Shown in pieces: positions 28,935-39,486 of a stretch of 64,000 nucleotides of DNA. The position numbers were made by a program, and so were the translations under genes. The first letter of the stretch is position 1; each line of letters opens with the position of its first letter. The notes beneath the pieces were generated by a model, which did not search any database, was not told the DNA's origin, and was given only the letters and a program-made list of their open reading frames with translations. The stretch is from Epithemia pelagica (lineage: Eukaryota; Bacillariophyta; Bacillariophyceae; Surirellales; Surirellaceae), in the NCBI GenBank assembly GCA_946965045.2, contig OX337242.1:186001-250000 (forward strand), written 5' to 3'.

Positions 28935-29789
28935 ATGGCTATAAAACTTGGTTCAAAGAAGCTACTCAAGGCATTGGCCCGACGTAGCCGCAATTCGGTG
29001 AAGCATGAAGGTCAAGAGATGATTGAAAAGAACTGTCATGGTCCAGACAGTACTGATGTATCTTCCGCGTACTGCTCTTCCACCAAGAGCATTGTCACAT
29101 TTACAACATGCTCAGAGCGATCGCTTTCATCATGCATCACAGACTTTGAAAACGGAGATTCACCAAGTGTGGCCAAAGAACGCAAACTTTCTGTGCGGTT
29201 TGACGAAAGACGTAACAGAAGCTACAAGAGACCAGGCTCAGTATTGACTTTGGAAGAATGCGAGGAAACATGGTATAGCAAAGACGACAACTCGGCCATG
29301 AAGGTAGAGGCATCGCTTTGTGTTTGGGAACGCGTCGAATTGTATCGCACTTGGCTTGAAGAACCAACCCAAGCGATTCCAAGAAAAGGCGGGCGTTTGG
29401 CTGCTGTGAATGTCAACTCGAACAAGGAACCGGATGTGTTCAACCTAGCCTACATGAAGTGCCGAAACAACATGGAGTTATCGGATCAGGAAGTGCTAGC
29501 CCTCAAAGCCTTTTTGGACGATGATGCGACGGGATTGGAAACAAACATTCTCAAGTACTCAATAGCGTCCGTCAACCAGGACCGAGACTTTCGAAAGCAA
29601 AAGATTCTATCTTTAGTAATGAAGCGTAATCGGAGGCCACATGGCCGATCTCGGTCATCATCCCTCATCAACCAGACAAATGGTATATTGGATAACAAGG
29701 ATAATGACAAACTCTTGCGCTTGTCGCAAACAGACCGACTGTTTGCTCGGGTCCTTGCTCAAGTGCATCACGCAGTAGACCAGGAGTAG
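28935..29789 (+). CDS. Uncharacterised WYS / DDATGLE family protein, copy 1
   Basis: A 284-residue protein from ATG at 28935, paralogous to the gene at 31130. A basic N-terminus (KLGSKKLLKALARRSRNS) precedes a Ser/Thr-rich segment. The ordered core is SVRFDERRNRSYKRPGSVLT, LEECEETWYSKDD, a helical RVELYRTW, FLDDDATGLETNILKY and VNQDRDFRKQKILSLV, ending with LRLSQTDRLFARVLAQVH. I know this arrangement (a V-x-F strand, WYS/WYT, GLE, then an Arg/Gln helix) from many unannotated stramenopile proteins; no function has been assigned as far as I recall. No signal peptide or membrane helix. It probably arose by tandem duplication. Confidence 0.85.
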   Translation: MAIKLGSKKLLKALARRSRNSVKHEGQEMIEKNCHGPDSTDVSSAYCSSTKSIVTFTTCSERSLSSCITDFENGDSPSVAKERKLSVRFDERRNRSYKRPGSVLTLEECEETWYSKDDNSAMKVEASLCVWERVELYRTWLEEPTQAIPRKGGRLAAVNVNSNKEPDVFNLAYMKCRNNMELSDQEVLALKAFLDDDATGLETNILKYSIASVNQDRDFRKQKILSLVMKRNRRPHGRSRSSSLINQTNGILDNKDNDKLLRLSQTDRLFARVLAQVHHAVDQE

Positions 29790-31129
29790 CTCATAGCGTG
29801 TGTAGCATCAGTTTTTGCTCACAAAGGAGATTAACTCGTCACGAAGTTCAGTATCTATCTATGGCCTTCTCTATACATAGTCCTTCGACGACGTAGCGAA
29901 GGGGAGTACAAAGAAATGTAAATGCGTGGCTGCGAAATGTGATTGACTGCACTTTCTCATCGTCCAAGCAACGCCTATGCCATGTGTAGGCATTAGGCAT
30001 TCTAACTTCCGAGGCTCATGGAACAGAACTCTTGCGGTATCTGTTCCGGAGTACGGTTGGATTTTGGTTCCACGCGCGTTGAGTTTGACCACGGCAGCTC
30101 TAACTCTACAGCTCTACTGTATATCGTATAACCAACCCGTCACGCTCTGACAGAAAAGAAGGTGAAATAATACTAGGAGTAATACGGTCAAATTACAATT
30201 ACCGTTGGCAAAAGGTAAGGGACAAGCTACGACTATATCTGTGGTATTACTAATCCAGAGCCAAAGCCTCCGACTAACACTTACCACTCACCAGTCGCTA
30301 AGCCATGCTCAACTCTTTCGCTTTACATTCTCGGTCAACATGCTGACATTAGTCATTCCCTGAGTTCTTGATTGTTAATTGATATACGGTGTACGGTGAG
30401 CGACATGCCGGCATTGTTCCAGGTCTAAAAGGTGACACCGATTGTCCTTTGGGCAACTGTGATTGACATTCCTCATCTGTCTCTTGTCTCTTGGATCGTT
30501 ACCTGCCGATCAGCTTGCAACATGATCGTAAACTCATAAATACTACACTATTTGATGGGCTACCGACCTTTGCTCCCTTGGCATTACCAACATACCTAGC
30601 ACCCCTTTTTCCAAAATGAAGAATCATCATTAACTACCCCCAGAAAAGGACGAACCCTCCCGTTACCCCCTTATGAAGAGTGTCGACGTGGTCGTAAGGA
30701 ACGTACCGCGGCAACCAGAACTGTATGTTTCTTACGTGGCCGGAGACCCCCTGATGTATGTTCCATGCCCCAAGAATGAGAATTTCGTACTATTGCTCTT
30801 ATCACTCCCACGCGCTTAACGGAGACAACATGGATCGAAAAACAAACGTATTTGTCAAGAAACGAACGCTCAGATGTATGATACTTCAGAATGTCGAAAA
30901 CAATAACTCCGAAGGCAGCCAAACAACGGTTCGATCTGTGATTGAAATTAGGGAGTGGCAGAGAAATGAGAACACTGAGAACCGACGAGGCGGTGAAACT
31001 GCGACCACATGTATACGAGGATTCTTCGCCTTGATGGATGCCTCTGTCATAATTTTGGATGTCGTCTGAACGACAACACATCGAGATCGATCCTACTGAT
31101 TCAACTTTCCACCACCAACACTCTCAACA
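29790..31129. other. Intergenic between the two paralogs, no gene seen
   Basis: About 1.34 kb. Frames at 30671-31081 on both strands overlap each other and have no recognisable content. No RNA gene or repeat is supported. Confidence 0.55.
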
Positions 31130-31963
31130 ATGGCAATCTTTGGTTTGAAGAAAAGCTCCGCCTCCAACAACAAGAAGACTATGTCTCTCTCGAAAAAGTT
31201 GGCCGACAACCGACCCAAGCTCCTCCGAGATGACTTTTCTTCTTCCAGCACAACCATGTCGTCGTCTTGCTCGTCGCTGTCGCTCAGTGACTGTGACCCC
31301 GCCCAAGAGAGCACGCCCTTTCAAGTTTCCGTTACCAGAAGAAAGCCAAACCGCAAAGGACATTTGGTCTCTTTTGATGAAAGCAAGAACGTGGAGTATG
31401 CCAGACCTCACACCTCCTTGACCTTGGAAGAATGTGCAATGACATGGTACAGCTTCAAGGAGACTCGCTTCATGAAAGAGGATACCGCGTTAAGTGTTGC
31501 CAAACGATCTGATTTGTACTCCGCATGGCGTTCCTTACCTCCCAAGAAGACAAACAAGGGTGGTAACAAGCGAGGATCTGTCGTGATGAGCAACAAGAGC
31601 TCCGATCCATACTTCAACGCCTATGAAACATGCTGCAACGGATCCATGGTATCAAACGAACAAATCCGCTTGTGGAGAGAGTTTCTAGACGACGACGCTA
31701 CTGGCTTGGAAACCCTGGTATTGAAGCACACTGTCAAGAACGTGGACCAAGATAAAACGATTCGCCACAAGAAGATGATGGACCTGGTGGTCGGTGTCCA
31801 CAACAAGAGCAAGAAAACAAGCCACCGCCGGCGGAGCTCCTCGTCCTTCTCGGTTTCGTCGTTTCGTGGAGATGCAAAAGACCAGGAACAATTGTCCCTC
31901 TTGACGCGTTCCGATGCGTTGTTTGCGTTGGCGATTGGCCAACTGCAACAGCAACAACAATAG
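31130..31963 (+). CDS. Uncharacterised WYS / DDATGLE family protein, copy 2
   Basis: A 277-residue protein from ATG at 31130. It matches copy 1 in order: LVSFDESKNVEYARPHTSLT, LEECAMTWYSFKETRFMKED, AKRSDLYSAW, SDPYFNAYETCCN, FLDDDATGLETLVLKH, VNQD-like VDQDKTIRHKKMMDLV, and LLTRSDALFALAIGQL followed by a Gln run. The N-terminus is again basic (MAIFGLKKSSASNNKKTMSL) with a Ser-rich tract. Identity in the core is moderate, so the duplication is not recent. Same strand and the ABC transporter upstream, but with more than 1.3 kb between genes, so separate transcription is expected. Confidence 0.85.
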   Translation: MAIFGLKKSSASNNKKTMSLSKKLADNRPKLLRDDFSSSSTTMSSSCSSLSLSDCDPAQESTPFQVSVTRRKPNRKGHLVSFDESKNVEYARPHTSLTLEECAMTWYSFKETRFMKEDTALSVAKRSDLYSAWRSLPPKKTNKGGNKRGSVVMSNKSSDPYFNAYETCCNGSMVSNEQIRLWREFLDDDATGLETLVLKHTVKNVDQDKTIRHKKMMDLVVGVHNKSKKTSHRRRSSSSFSVSSFRGDAKDQEQLSLLTRSDALFALAIGQLQQQQQ

Positions 31964-32671
31964 GCTATGAGAATTTTAACTTTTTAATAGAATTTTGAGT
32001 TTTGAACACCACGTCTACCGTATTGTCCCAATTCTTCATCTTGTCGAGAACGAGACACTTGCTTGCTTCATGATGAGGTCGTCGTTTGGGGCCCAACGTC
32101 AATCGTCAATTACATCATCGCGGCATGACATCAGACAACACATCATAATCATCCGAGAGATTCTCAACATCATATTATAACACAAGCATAATATTGTGAG
32201 GGAGTTTCTTAACTCGACGATTCACACTTCTTTCTTTTCTCTTTTAGGAATGTACTTGTATTGCCCTCATCCATCGTCTAACGCTTCGATGGTCTTGGTC
32301 GTGTGACCATGAAAAAGCTACGCGTACGAGTTACGAGTACGAGTATTGTGTACTAGCAAGTAAAATAATTATTGGAGAGCTCCATTCACACTTCTTGATC
32401 ATCTTGCAGTATTGCCCCGATCGATGCGAAGAACCAGACTCATCCGATCGTTTTGGTCTTGGACACGTAAACAGCAACTCTCAAGCGGTCATTTCAAAAC
32501 AAAGTTCTAATAAGTCTTTGAAAAATATATGTATTTGACCACCGAGAATTGTGGGAATACCTCGAAGAACCCTCCGCAAGTGGGACACAGTACACAGTCC
32601 GAGGTCCAAGCACGGGCCGATCCTCTTTTTGCTACTCGTATTTGTAGCTTGCAACGAAGATGCCATCTCTT
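31964..32671. other. Intergenic, no gene seen
   Basis: About 700 nt downstream of the second paralog; AT-rich in parts, with short frames only. Confidence 0.55.
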
Positions 32672-33287
32672 TCAATCCAAGCGTACACAACAAACTACTC
32701 CTAAGGAAGAAGGGGTAAACAAGCCTGATTCGCTGTCAGGATTCAGGATCACACTATGGAGAACCTCCAAGATGTCATGATCGTTTGCTTGCACGAATGC
32801 ACTCCTGGAGGATGCCGTTGGTCCAGCCGCATGCCTTGCCGTCGTGTGTGTGTTTTTGAGTTGTTGTGCTTTCTCGAGAGAGAGAAATAGAAGATCCCTA
32901 TGTCGTCCGGTACTACAAGGGTGTTTGCTGCCATGGGGTTGTGTGGGGAGATTCTCCACTCTCCACACATCTTGAAGGTGTAGAATGCTAGGCTCATTCA
33001 ATGACCCGAACGGTCCATCCACAGGTCGGCCAAGTGCCGTTTCGGTCCAAGAATGCAATTCATTCGAGACGTCATTGGGGTCGATGCCGGCGGAACGAGC
33101 GTAGTCGTTGCTTTCTCGGTCGAGTCGGAGGCGATTGACCAATGCTCGTCGCCCTTGCCACCAGTGGAACGGGCGACAAACCGCGACTCTACAAAACCTA
33201 CAATGCCACGGCAAGAGTTCCGCAAAAAAGGACTCTGTGGATGTGTTCGACTGTCTTGTTCAGTTCACTGCAGTACCAGCAACTACG
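32672..33287 (-). pseudogene. Decayed coding fragment, possibly a MYND-finger gene
   Basis: On the reverse strand a CWYCSELNKT segment (33287-33260) is followed, after frame changes and stops, by HCRFCRVAVCRPFHWWQGRR and then an open 160-codon tail (NRLRLDRESNDYARSAGIDP ... NDHDILEVLHSV). A Cys-x2-Cys pair followed by Cys-x2-Cys-x4-Cys and HWWQG resembles the second half of MYND zinc fingers (Cys...HW..GH), which are very frequent in diatoms. The key Tyr-Cys and final His/Cys are not intact. Broken frame and missing ligands make a working gene unlikely. Confidence 0.25.
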
Positions 33288-35959
33288 AAAGAGTGTTTGG
33301 TTGTTGTTTAGAACGCAAGAAGATTTCAAAATTCAAAATCCTGGAGTACGGGACCGGGGCAACGGGATTGGAACGACACTTTTCTTACCTTGTATCGGTT
33401 TACTTGAATAATATTGCGATCTATGAGGTGAACCTATCGACGTATCTTAGAGAAGAGAGAGTGTCAGTCTCTCCAGCAAGAGGGACAGTCGGTAGACAAG
33501 AATACTCATCATACTACTCGTATATCGTAAAAATATTATACTCCTCCAAGACTGTCCATTGGTTCGTAGCCAAAGAGGAGACCAGTGTGTGTGTGTACAA
33601 GACTACATGGAGCTCCGCCCCATGGGAGAGGTTGAGAGAAAGCCTGGCCATTGGACTCGCAGCAGTTTTTTGTTGCGTTGCCGTTTCCTCCGAAATGCCA
33701 ATTGGGAAAACAACAACAAGCGACGACGACGAGGCGGAGGAAACGGCAAAGAAACTGAAACAGCAGCAATCTCTCAACGTTGCTGTTGCTGTTTCTGTTT
33801 CGTTGCAGCTTCCTCCGCCTCGTACGGGGGTTGTTCACGGATATACAAGGTGTATGGGTTCCTGGCCGATTGGAACGGAACTTCCAAAACCATTGTGCAA
33901 CGTGAAATAGAAAAGGGGATCCGAAACTCGCGCGCAAAAAGGATCCACTGGTGGGAGCCGAACGGGCCGAACAGGAGAAGGAACTGTGTTAGCTACCTAG
34001 CCCCGTACGTTTGCTCGAGAGACGTGTGTTTGTCAAAGGCGCTCCCGAGGCACTTGGTGGTACGGCCTTGTTCAAATTCAGAGTCCGGATGTGCACGATG
34101 GAAACCGCAAAGAAAAAAGGACTTGGCATTAGAGAACACGAGCGGTCCGATAGAGTCCTATACCCCTACCATCCATCCTTTGTTGTACCATGTCTCTTTC
34201 CAAGGTGCTGTCGTACGGCCGCATGAGCCAACGGGCTTTCCCACAATTGTCACCGGGAGGAGAGACGACGTTTGCTCGTCGTGTTGGCCTATATGGCGGT
34301 GCAAATCCACCGCAATCGCCGGATTCGTACTTGCTGGTAATGAGAAGCACAGGGAATCAGCAATAATTTAACCCCCTGGAGCAGTCATGAGCTTTGGAGT
34401 ATGACACTGTGCGCATGCAGAAATTTTGGGAAATGTAAAGACACAACACTTTCTTCCAACAAAGAAACTGTTTCCTTTACATTTTCCAAAATTTCCGCAT
34501 ACGCCGCGCCGCCGGACAGAGTGCAACAAGTTCCGCTTTTGCGCGTTCAAATGTTTTCACGTCCAGCCTTTGGCCAATGATCCACCCACACCACACCAGG
34601 CCAGTCAAGAGGAGGAACACACTACGGTGATGGAGATTCTTCCAGGTATGGCACAAACTCAGGCTGACTGTTGGAGATTGCTCGACAAGGATCAATCGAT
34701 ATCCTCCTGTCCATCCAGTGGATCGGGGCGGACGCCCGTGGTGATGCCATGTTTAGCGCAGGTCGAGGATCGCGATTCCTTCGAAACAAATCGTGAGAGA
34801 AGAATTGTCTCGATTTGCCAAACTAGACGCTTTCGGTATAGAAAGAATGAGATGCAATGACAAGACGTGCTCGTATTCACATGGCGAATTATTTCTGAGG
34901 GACTTGGTATCACTCAAAGAGCATCAAGAGAAGAGTCATGGATATGTAGGTGTAACAGGTCAACAGTTGGACACAGTTCGCTTGCGCAGCTCTTTTATAC
35001 AGAGGAGAGGAAATGGCTGGCTGTGGGTGCATCCGTCATTGTCTGCCCATGGCGTTACCGGTGATTCTCGTTCAACATATGACTAAGAGAGCTCGAGTCC
35101 ACTCGAGACCAAGGATCGTCTGGCTGTGGCGATACCAATCCTCTGGTTGCTTGGACAGAGAGAGAGAGAGAGAAGTACACCAGCAAACGATGGAATGTGC
35201 GCTGCTTCTCGGCTATGGCCTGTGACCTCCAAGACTCCATGTCATCGTGTCGGGTCGATTGCTGGGGGGCGTAGTCCCGCGCTAAAGTCAACGGTGGTGG
35301 TTGAGTCAAGTCAATACACATGTGCATCGGCCCGTAAGTCAAGAAGTCGTTCCTTTGGGATGGCTGGATGATGTCGCGCGTCAAGGAGCTTTGTCATAGA
35401 TTCTATGATACGAGGATGAAAGTGATCCCTTATCCTGATCGTAAGAGTCCGCGTCACGAAACAGACGGATCTGTCTCTTGGGAACAGAAGCAGGCTTCAA
35501 TAAGAGTAGGTCATCTTTAGCTAGCTCATCGTTTGTTGTTCACGTACTCGTAGACTATGCGAGTCTTCCTGGAGGAGGAACGGGATCGACAAAAGTCTTC
35601 CTGCGCGCCTGCCGATGTTGCACGGTTCCTTCATTTTCTTCTCATAATTTCTCGTCCGCTTTGGAAGCTCCATTGCTCAAACCAAGCACTCAAAGTCTTC
35701 TTCCTTTCCTGTCTTGCCGATGGCATGTCCAAGTCGTCTTTCAAACGTTGACGACGAACGAAATTGCTGTGTTTACGACAAACGCCCTCGCCTTGTTACC
35801 CAAGGTAAGCTGAAACACAACAGGAGACTTCAAATCGATCGTTTCCTTCCAACGTTCCTTTTCATCAATCAAGCTCACCGCGATATCTGTGCTTCCTACA
35901 GAATAACAACCATAGGCCGTCCGAACACCATACGTCTTTTCAGAGAGACAATTTCCATC
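33288..35959. other. Gene-poor stretch with decayed frames and one hairpin
   Basis: 2.7 kb in which overlapping frames of 60-285 codons exist on both strands (for example 33053-33910 plus, 35055-35384 minus) but none has consistent composition or a recognisable motif. A 94-nt hairpin lies at 34411-34504. Read as degenerate sequence. Confidence 0.45.
34411..34504. repeat. Long near-perfect hairpin
   Basis: The 30-nt arm at 34411-34440 (core AAATTTTGGGAAATGTAAAG) pairs with 34475-34504 with three mismatches, around a 34-nt loop. No terminal motif of a known element is seen. It could be a MITE-like relic or a small-RNA precursor. Confidence 0.85.
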
Positions 35960-36412
35960 ATGGAGGCTGATAGAATTACTACTGTAGTAAGAACTCGCAT
36001 GTTCAGTGAGGCGGATGCCGTTGGGGCGCTTCTCGACCGGGGCCGAGAATTGGAACACGAAGAAATCAGGCGGGACGCCATGTTTGTGGCCAATCTTGCA
36101 AATCTGCAGCATGCTTTTCTCGTACCTGTACTAGACATGAAACTCAGGCACACTTCTGCCAGGTTTCAAGCCGGCGTTGCTAGGCGTATTGAAATACGCA
36201 CGTCGTGGAAAGACGGTTGCCGTGATCGACTTCGGAATTGTATCCGTCACTACGAATTGCTGAGACGAACGCATCACGAATTGACCTTCCATTTTGCCCG
36301 ATCGGCCGCGGTCGAAGCTGCCGAAGAAGCGGAAGAAGAACAAGAAGAGACTGCTGCTCCCGTGGCTGCTCCTGAAGATGATGATGAAGAACAAGAAGCC
36401 GTAGCTTCCTAA
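35960..36412 (+). CDS. Small hypothetical protein with acidic tail
   Basis: A 150-residue frame from ATG at 35960 (the frame is open further upstream to ATG 35720). It encodes mixed helical sequence (MFSEADAVGALLDRGRELEH, NLANLQHAFLVPVLDMKLRH, RDRLRNCIRHYELLRRTHHE) and ends in an Ala/Glu/Asp-rich tail with EEAEEEQEETAAPV. Composition is even and unlike antisense noise, and the tail resembles other real genes here. No domain is recognised. It could equally be the surviving last exon of a decayed gene. Confidence 0.4.
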   Translation: MEADRITTVVRTRMFSEADAVGALLDRGRELEHEEIRRDAMFVANLANLQHAFLVPVLDMKLRHTSARFQAGVARRIEIRTSWKDGCRDRLRNCIRHYELLRRTHHELTFHFARSAAVEAAEEAEEEQEETAAPVAAPEDDDEEQEAVAS

Positions 36413-36758
36413 GCTAGCAGCCCATTTAGTTTTCAATCAATGAAATGAAGAGTATCTACTTTTCTTCTTCTATTTTGGCAGTCGTCACGTTGTCCAGTAG
36501 TACTTCCATCCACAGGGACGAAGAAGCATCCGCTCTCACGGCGACATCTACCGATGCGGTGTCAAGTACCACCCATCCCAAGGACCTGCAGTAACCACTG
36601 TCCCAACCCAAACCGCGGCCGTCACCACCACCACCACCACCACAGCCACCAGCTGAATCGTGCAAGACCAGGTGTCTGACAGTAAACCATCACCACCACC
36701 GCCATCAGAGTCAAAATCACCAAACCTATTCGACTCATAGTTTCTCCTTTGTTCTCCG

Positions 36759-37346
36759 TTAGTTCGCTGTGAACGCTTCCATAAATTCTCCCTTGTCGAC
36801 AATATGTTTTCCCAAGAAAAAGCATAGGAACAAAACCAAAAATAAGAAGCATATGAACAAAAACAAAGAACAAATCCAAATCAAGAGTTGGCATAAAAAC
36901 CAACCATGTGTGTAAAGAACGATTGACCCAACCACAACCACCAAAAGTTGTTCCAGGAGTGGTTTCAGGACCTCCCAAACTTCTTCCCATGTACCTTCCA
37001 CCACATCATTTCGTTCGGACTGGATACCGCCCAGAAACCGTAGCGCTCGTACCACCCACCCGAGAACGCCCTTCTGTATCAATGTCTTCAAGTCCCGCAC
37101 AGTCTTTCTCCATGTCGGACTCGCCGACATAAACTCATAGAGCTCTTTTGTGTCTGCCGTAGGATCCTTAAGATTACGCAGTGTCTGTCGCCACTGATCC
37201 ATCGCAGCCACGTTCACAGGACCAGTCGTATCACACTGGACAGGGAACTCTTCCATCAAAGTCAGTGCTACAGTCCAGTGATGCTTCATCCCTTGTCCAA
37301 TCTCCAATCTTGTCTTTTGGTGTTCCGATTCCTGCAGAGTTCTCAT
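36759..37346 (-). CDS. C-terminal membrane part of a frameshifted coiled-coil gene
   Basis: 195 residues from ATG at 37346 to the stop at 36759. It begins RTLQESEHQKTRLEIGQ, continues with a charged helical region (RNLKDPTADTKELYEFMSAS, TWRKTVRDLKTLIQKGV), then a long hydrophobic stretch (QLLVVVVGSIVLYTHGW, LLIWICSLFLFICFLFLVLF) that should span the membrane once or twice, and a short polar tail. Its ATG overlaps the TGA of the upstream coiled-coil frame (ATGA), so the two frames together read as one coiled-coil, C-terminally membrane-anchored protein with a one-base shift. Function unknown; possibly a tethering protein or a pseudogene. Confidence 0.45.
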   Translation of the reverse strand: MRTLQESEHQKTRLEIGQGMKHHWTVALTLMEEFPVQCDTTGPVNVAAMDQWRQTLRNLKDPTADTKELYEFMSASPTWRKTVRDLKTLIQKGVLGWVVRALRFLGGIQSERNDVVEGTWEEVWEVLKPLLEQLLVVVVGSIVLYTHGWFLCQLLIWICSLFLFICFLFLVLFLCFFLGKHIVDKGEFMEAFTAN

Positions 37347-37723
37347 GTTCCTGCTGTCTCGTTCAAGGTTTTCTGCAACTCTGATAGGGCAGACATCGTT
37401 TCAGTCATTCTGGAAAGTGGACGTTCGAGCTTTTGAACGATGAAATCCGTGGTAGTTTGTCGTTCACGGAAACGACGATCCATGTCGGTGAGTGTGGAAT
37501 GAGTCTTGTTCCATTCCGATGCAAGCGTGGTCTCCCAACGAGCTGCAGTGGAAGCCTCCATTTTCTTGACCTGCCACTCAAGCCCTTGCACTGCAGTAAC
37601 GAGGTCATGCAGCGTTGCTTCATGCTGTGTTATTGTGGACAGTGTCGTGTGCCGTTCGGACTGAAGCAGTTTCTCCCAGGAAGCAGCCAATGACTCGGTC
37701 CGAACATTGGCGCGTTCTTCCAT
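37343..37723 (-). CDS. N-terminal coiled-coil part of a frameshifted gene
   Basis: 126 residues from ATG at 37723; the open frame reaches 37810 without another ATG. The sequence is strongly heptad-like with many E/Q/L/T (ETMEERANVRTESLAASWEK, TQHEATLHDLVTAVQGLEWQ, RRFRERQTTTDFIVQKLERP), predicting a coiled coil. Just upstream, TTCGATTCTTTTATAG (about 37788-37803, reverse strand) looks like a 3' splice site, so further exons may exist. It ends NETAGT-stop with the TGA overlapping the ATG of the next frame. Best read with 36759-37346 as one gene. Confidence 0.4.
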   Translation of the reverse strand: MEERANVRTESLAASWEKLLQSERHTTLSTITQHEATLHDLVTAVQGLEWQVKKMEASTAARWETTLASEWNKTHSTLTDMDRRFRERQTTTDFIVQKLERPLSRMTETMSALSELQKTLNETAGT

Positions 37724-37810
37724 CGTCTCCAAGTATCCCTGCAGTCGGTGTGTCCTTGCAGCAGACCTGTCATCGAGTCTTGTTTCTATAAAAGAATCGA
37801 AACGCCACAC

Positions 37811-39486
37811 TGGAGCAACAACAGCCTAGCCAATATCCAAATCAAGGCCTTGTAATGACCCTGTACTTTAAGGGGCCTGGAACTACTAGATGTCTTGTGG
37901 GGTCCGTCCAAGAGGATCAAGGGATCTCGATGAACGGCGAGCAATCCATTTCATACATGGTTTCGGTTTGTTGTTTGGTGGTCGCATCGGGATCATCCGC
38001 CAACCACACTGACTTTTTTGGCTGCGGCTGTCGTTTGCCTTGAGGATTTGAGTGAAGCATGATACAAAATTGGGTCTTGACGGACTGTAGGATGGAAGCT
38101 GCCAACGACTGTTGGGGATCGTGCTTGTAGTAGCTCGGATCAGGTTCCCCGCAAAACAAAATCATCACGGTCCAGTGTGCTGTTGGGCAAGGGACTATGC
38201 TACACCAACTCTGCATCTTTCGAGAGGGGGGTTGGCGTTCTGCTCCTGTGGTATTCCGGAATGCGTCGGCACACGCAATGGCAGTCACAAACGGAAAACG
38301 TCCATGGACAGTCACGACTGTGACGGGCTGCCATACGGATTCTTCATTGTCGCTTCATTCGATGTGGAGCTGGTGGATTCTATCGGAGGATGCATGCATT
38401 TGGTGAACCATGCCAAGGATTTCTTCCTCACCAGTGAGTGAGTGGTGCAACATTGAGAGCCGAAAAGCAACGAATACGGAACCACGACAAGTCTTGACGC
38501 GCAATAAGTGCGTGACCAAAGAAACGATCCCAGAGAAAACAGCGCCATATAGACGATGATGATGCCCTCATCCTTGACACAATAATTTACAGAGCTCATT
38601 TTCGGGGCTCTTGCGCGATCGAACCGCTTGGATGAAAGTACCGCTCTGCGAAATCTTGGTTGTGGTGTTCACGTAGGTGCACAAAAGTGAGAGCATGCTC
38701 TGGTGTACAGCCTTGAGCACGAAGCATAGGTCCCAGTGAACCGGTGAAGTTATTCCATTCCAAACCGAGAAGAGAGAGGCTTTTAGAGGCTTTACGCTTG
38801 ACCGTAAGGTTCCGCAACAGCTCATCTCCTTGTTGTCATGCGTTTTCGCTTGGAACAAGGAGATTTTGTGGATCCTGCTGAACTTGGAGGAGGTGGCACC
38901 AACCTCCACATGGCGCGCGCATGACATTCTCCACGGCGGACCAAGTGCCTTAGATCGGCAGTGCCACAAAATGTCTGTGTCGAACGTCTCCCTGTGTTTC
39001 TTGGATGAATCCTCTTTTTGGTAGCCCTCAACATGTCTTTTTCCGAAACGCACTCGTTTTTGCGGGAAACAAATGGTGGTGGAGTCTACGGAAGCGCAAG
39101 TCTTTCTCCAGTCACCAAATTTGTGTGCATGGCTCGTGTCTTGTGTTCTATTGTATTGAAAATATGAGAAGAATGTCCCCAAACTTTGGCGGTCGCAGAC
39201 GACTCGTGACACTTCCATAGAGGGCCTAATTCATGGTCTATTGCCTCGCTCGCAGCGATATGCAAAAAGACGACTGACCATATATAACGCCTTCTCACAA
39301 TTTGGTGAGTGCAAAGGACTCCGAGGCAGGTCCACACGACTAATGGATTGTCTCTCGAGAGAGAAGAAATGAACTATAATAGAACGACAAGAACAAACAA
39401 ATCATTCATTCTCCTTTACTACTACTCTCGAGAGACCAAGACGAAGCAACAAACGGACTCTGGAACGACCAACACCCCCGTGGACC
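37811..39486. other. Decayed coding fragments, mainly reverse strand
   Basis: About 1.7 kb. Reverse-strand pieces have protein-like composition but are in conflicting frames: 37917-38315 (ADAFRNTTGAERQPP, WTVMILFCGEPDPSYYKHDP), 38596-38830 (LRNLTVKRKASKSLSLLGLE, TFVHLREHHNQDFAERYFHP) and 38822-39034. No single frame or splice pattern joins them convincingly. I read this as one or more pseudogenes or an unresolved multi-exon gene. No family is recognised. Confidence 0.35.

Noticed and set aside
33053-33910. 285-codon plus-strand frame
   Set aside because: Antisense to a decayed reverse-strand fragment, mixed composition, no motif, and no consistent start.
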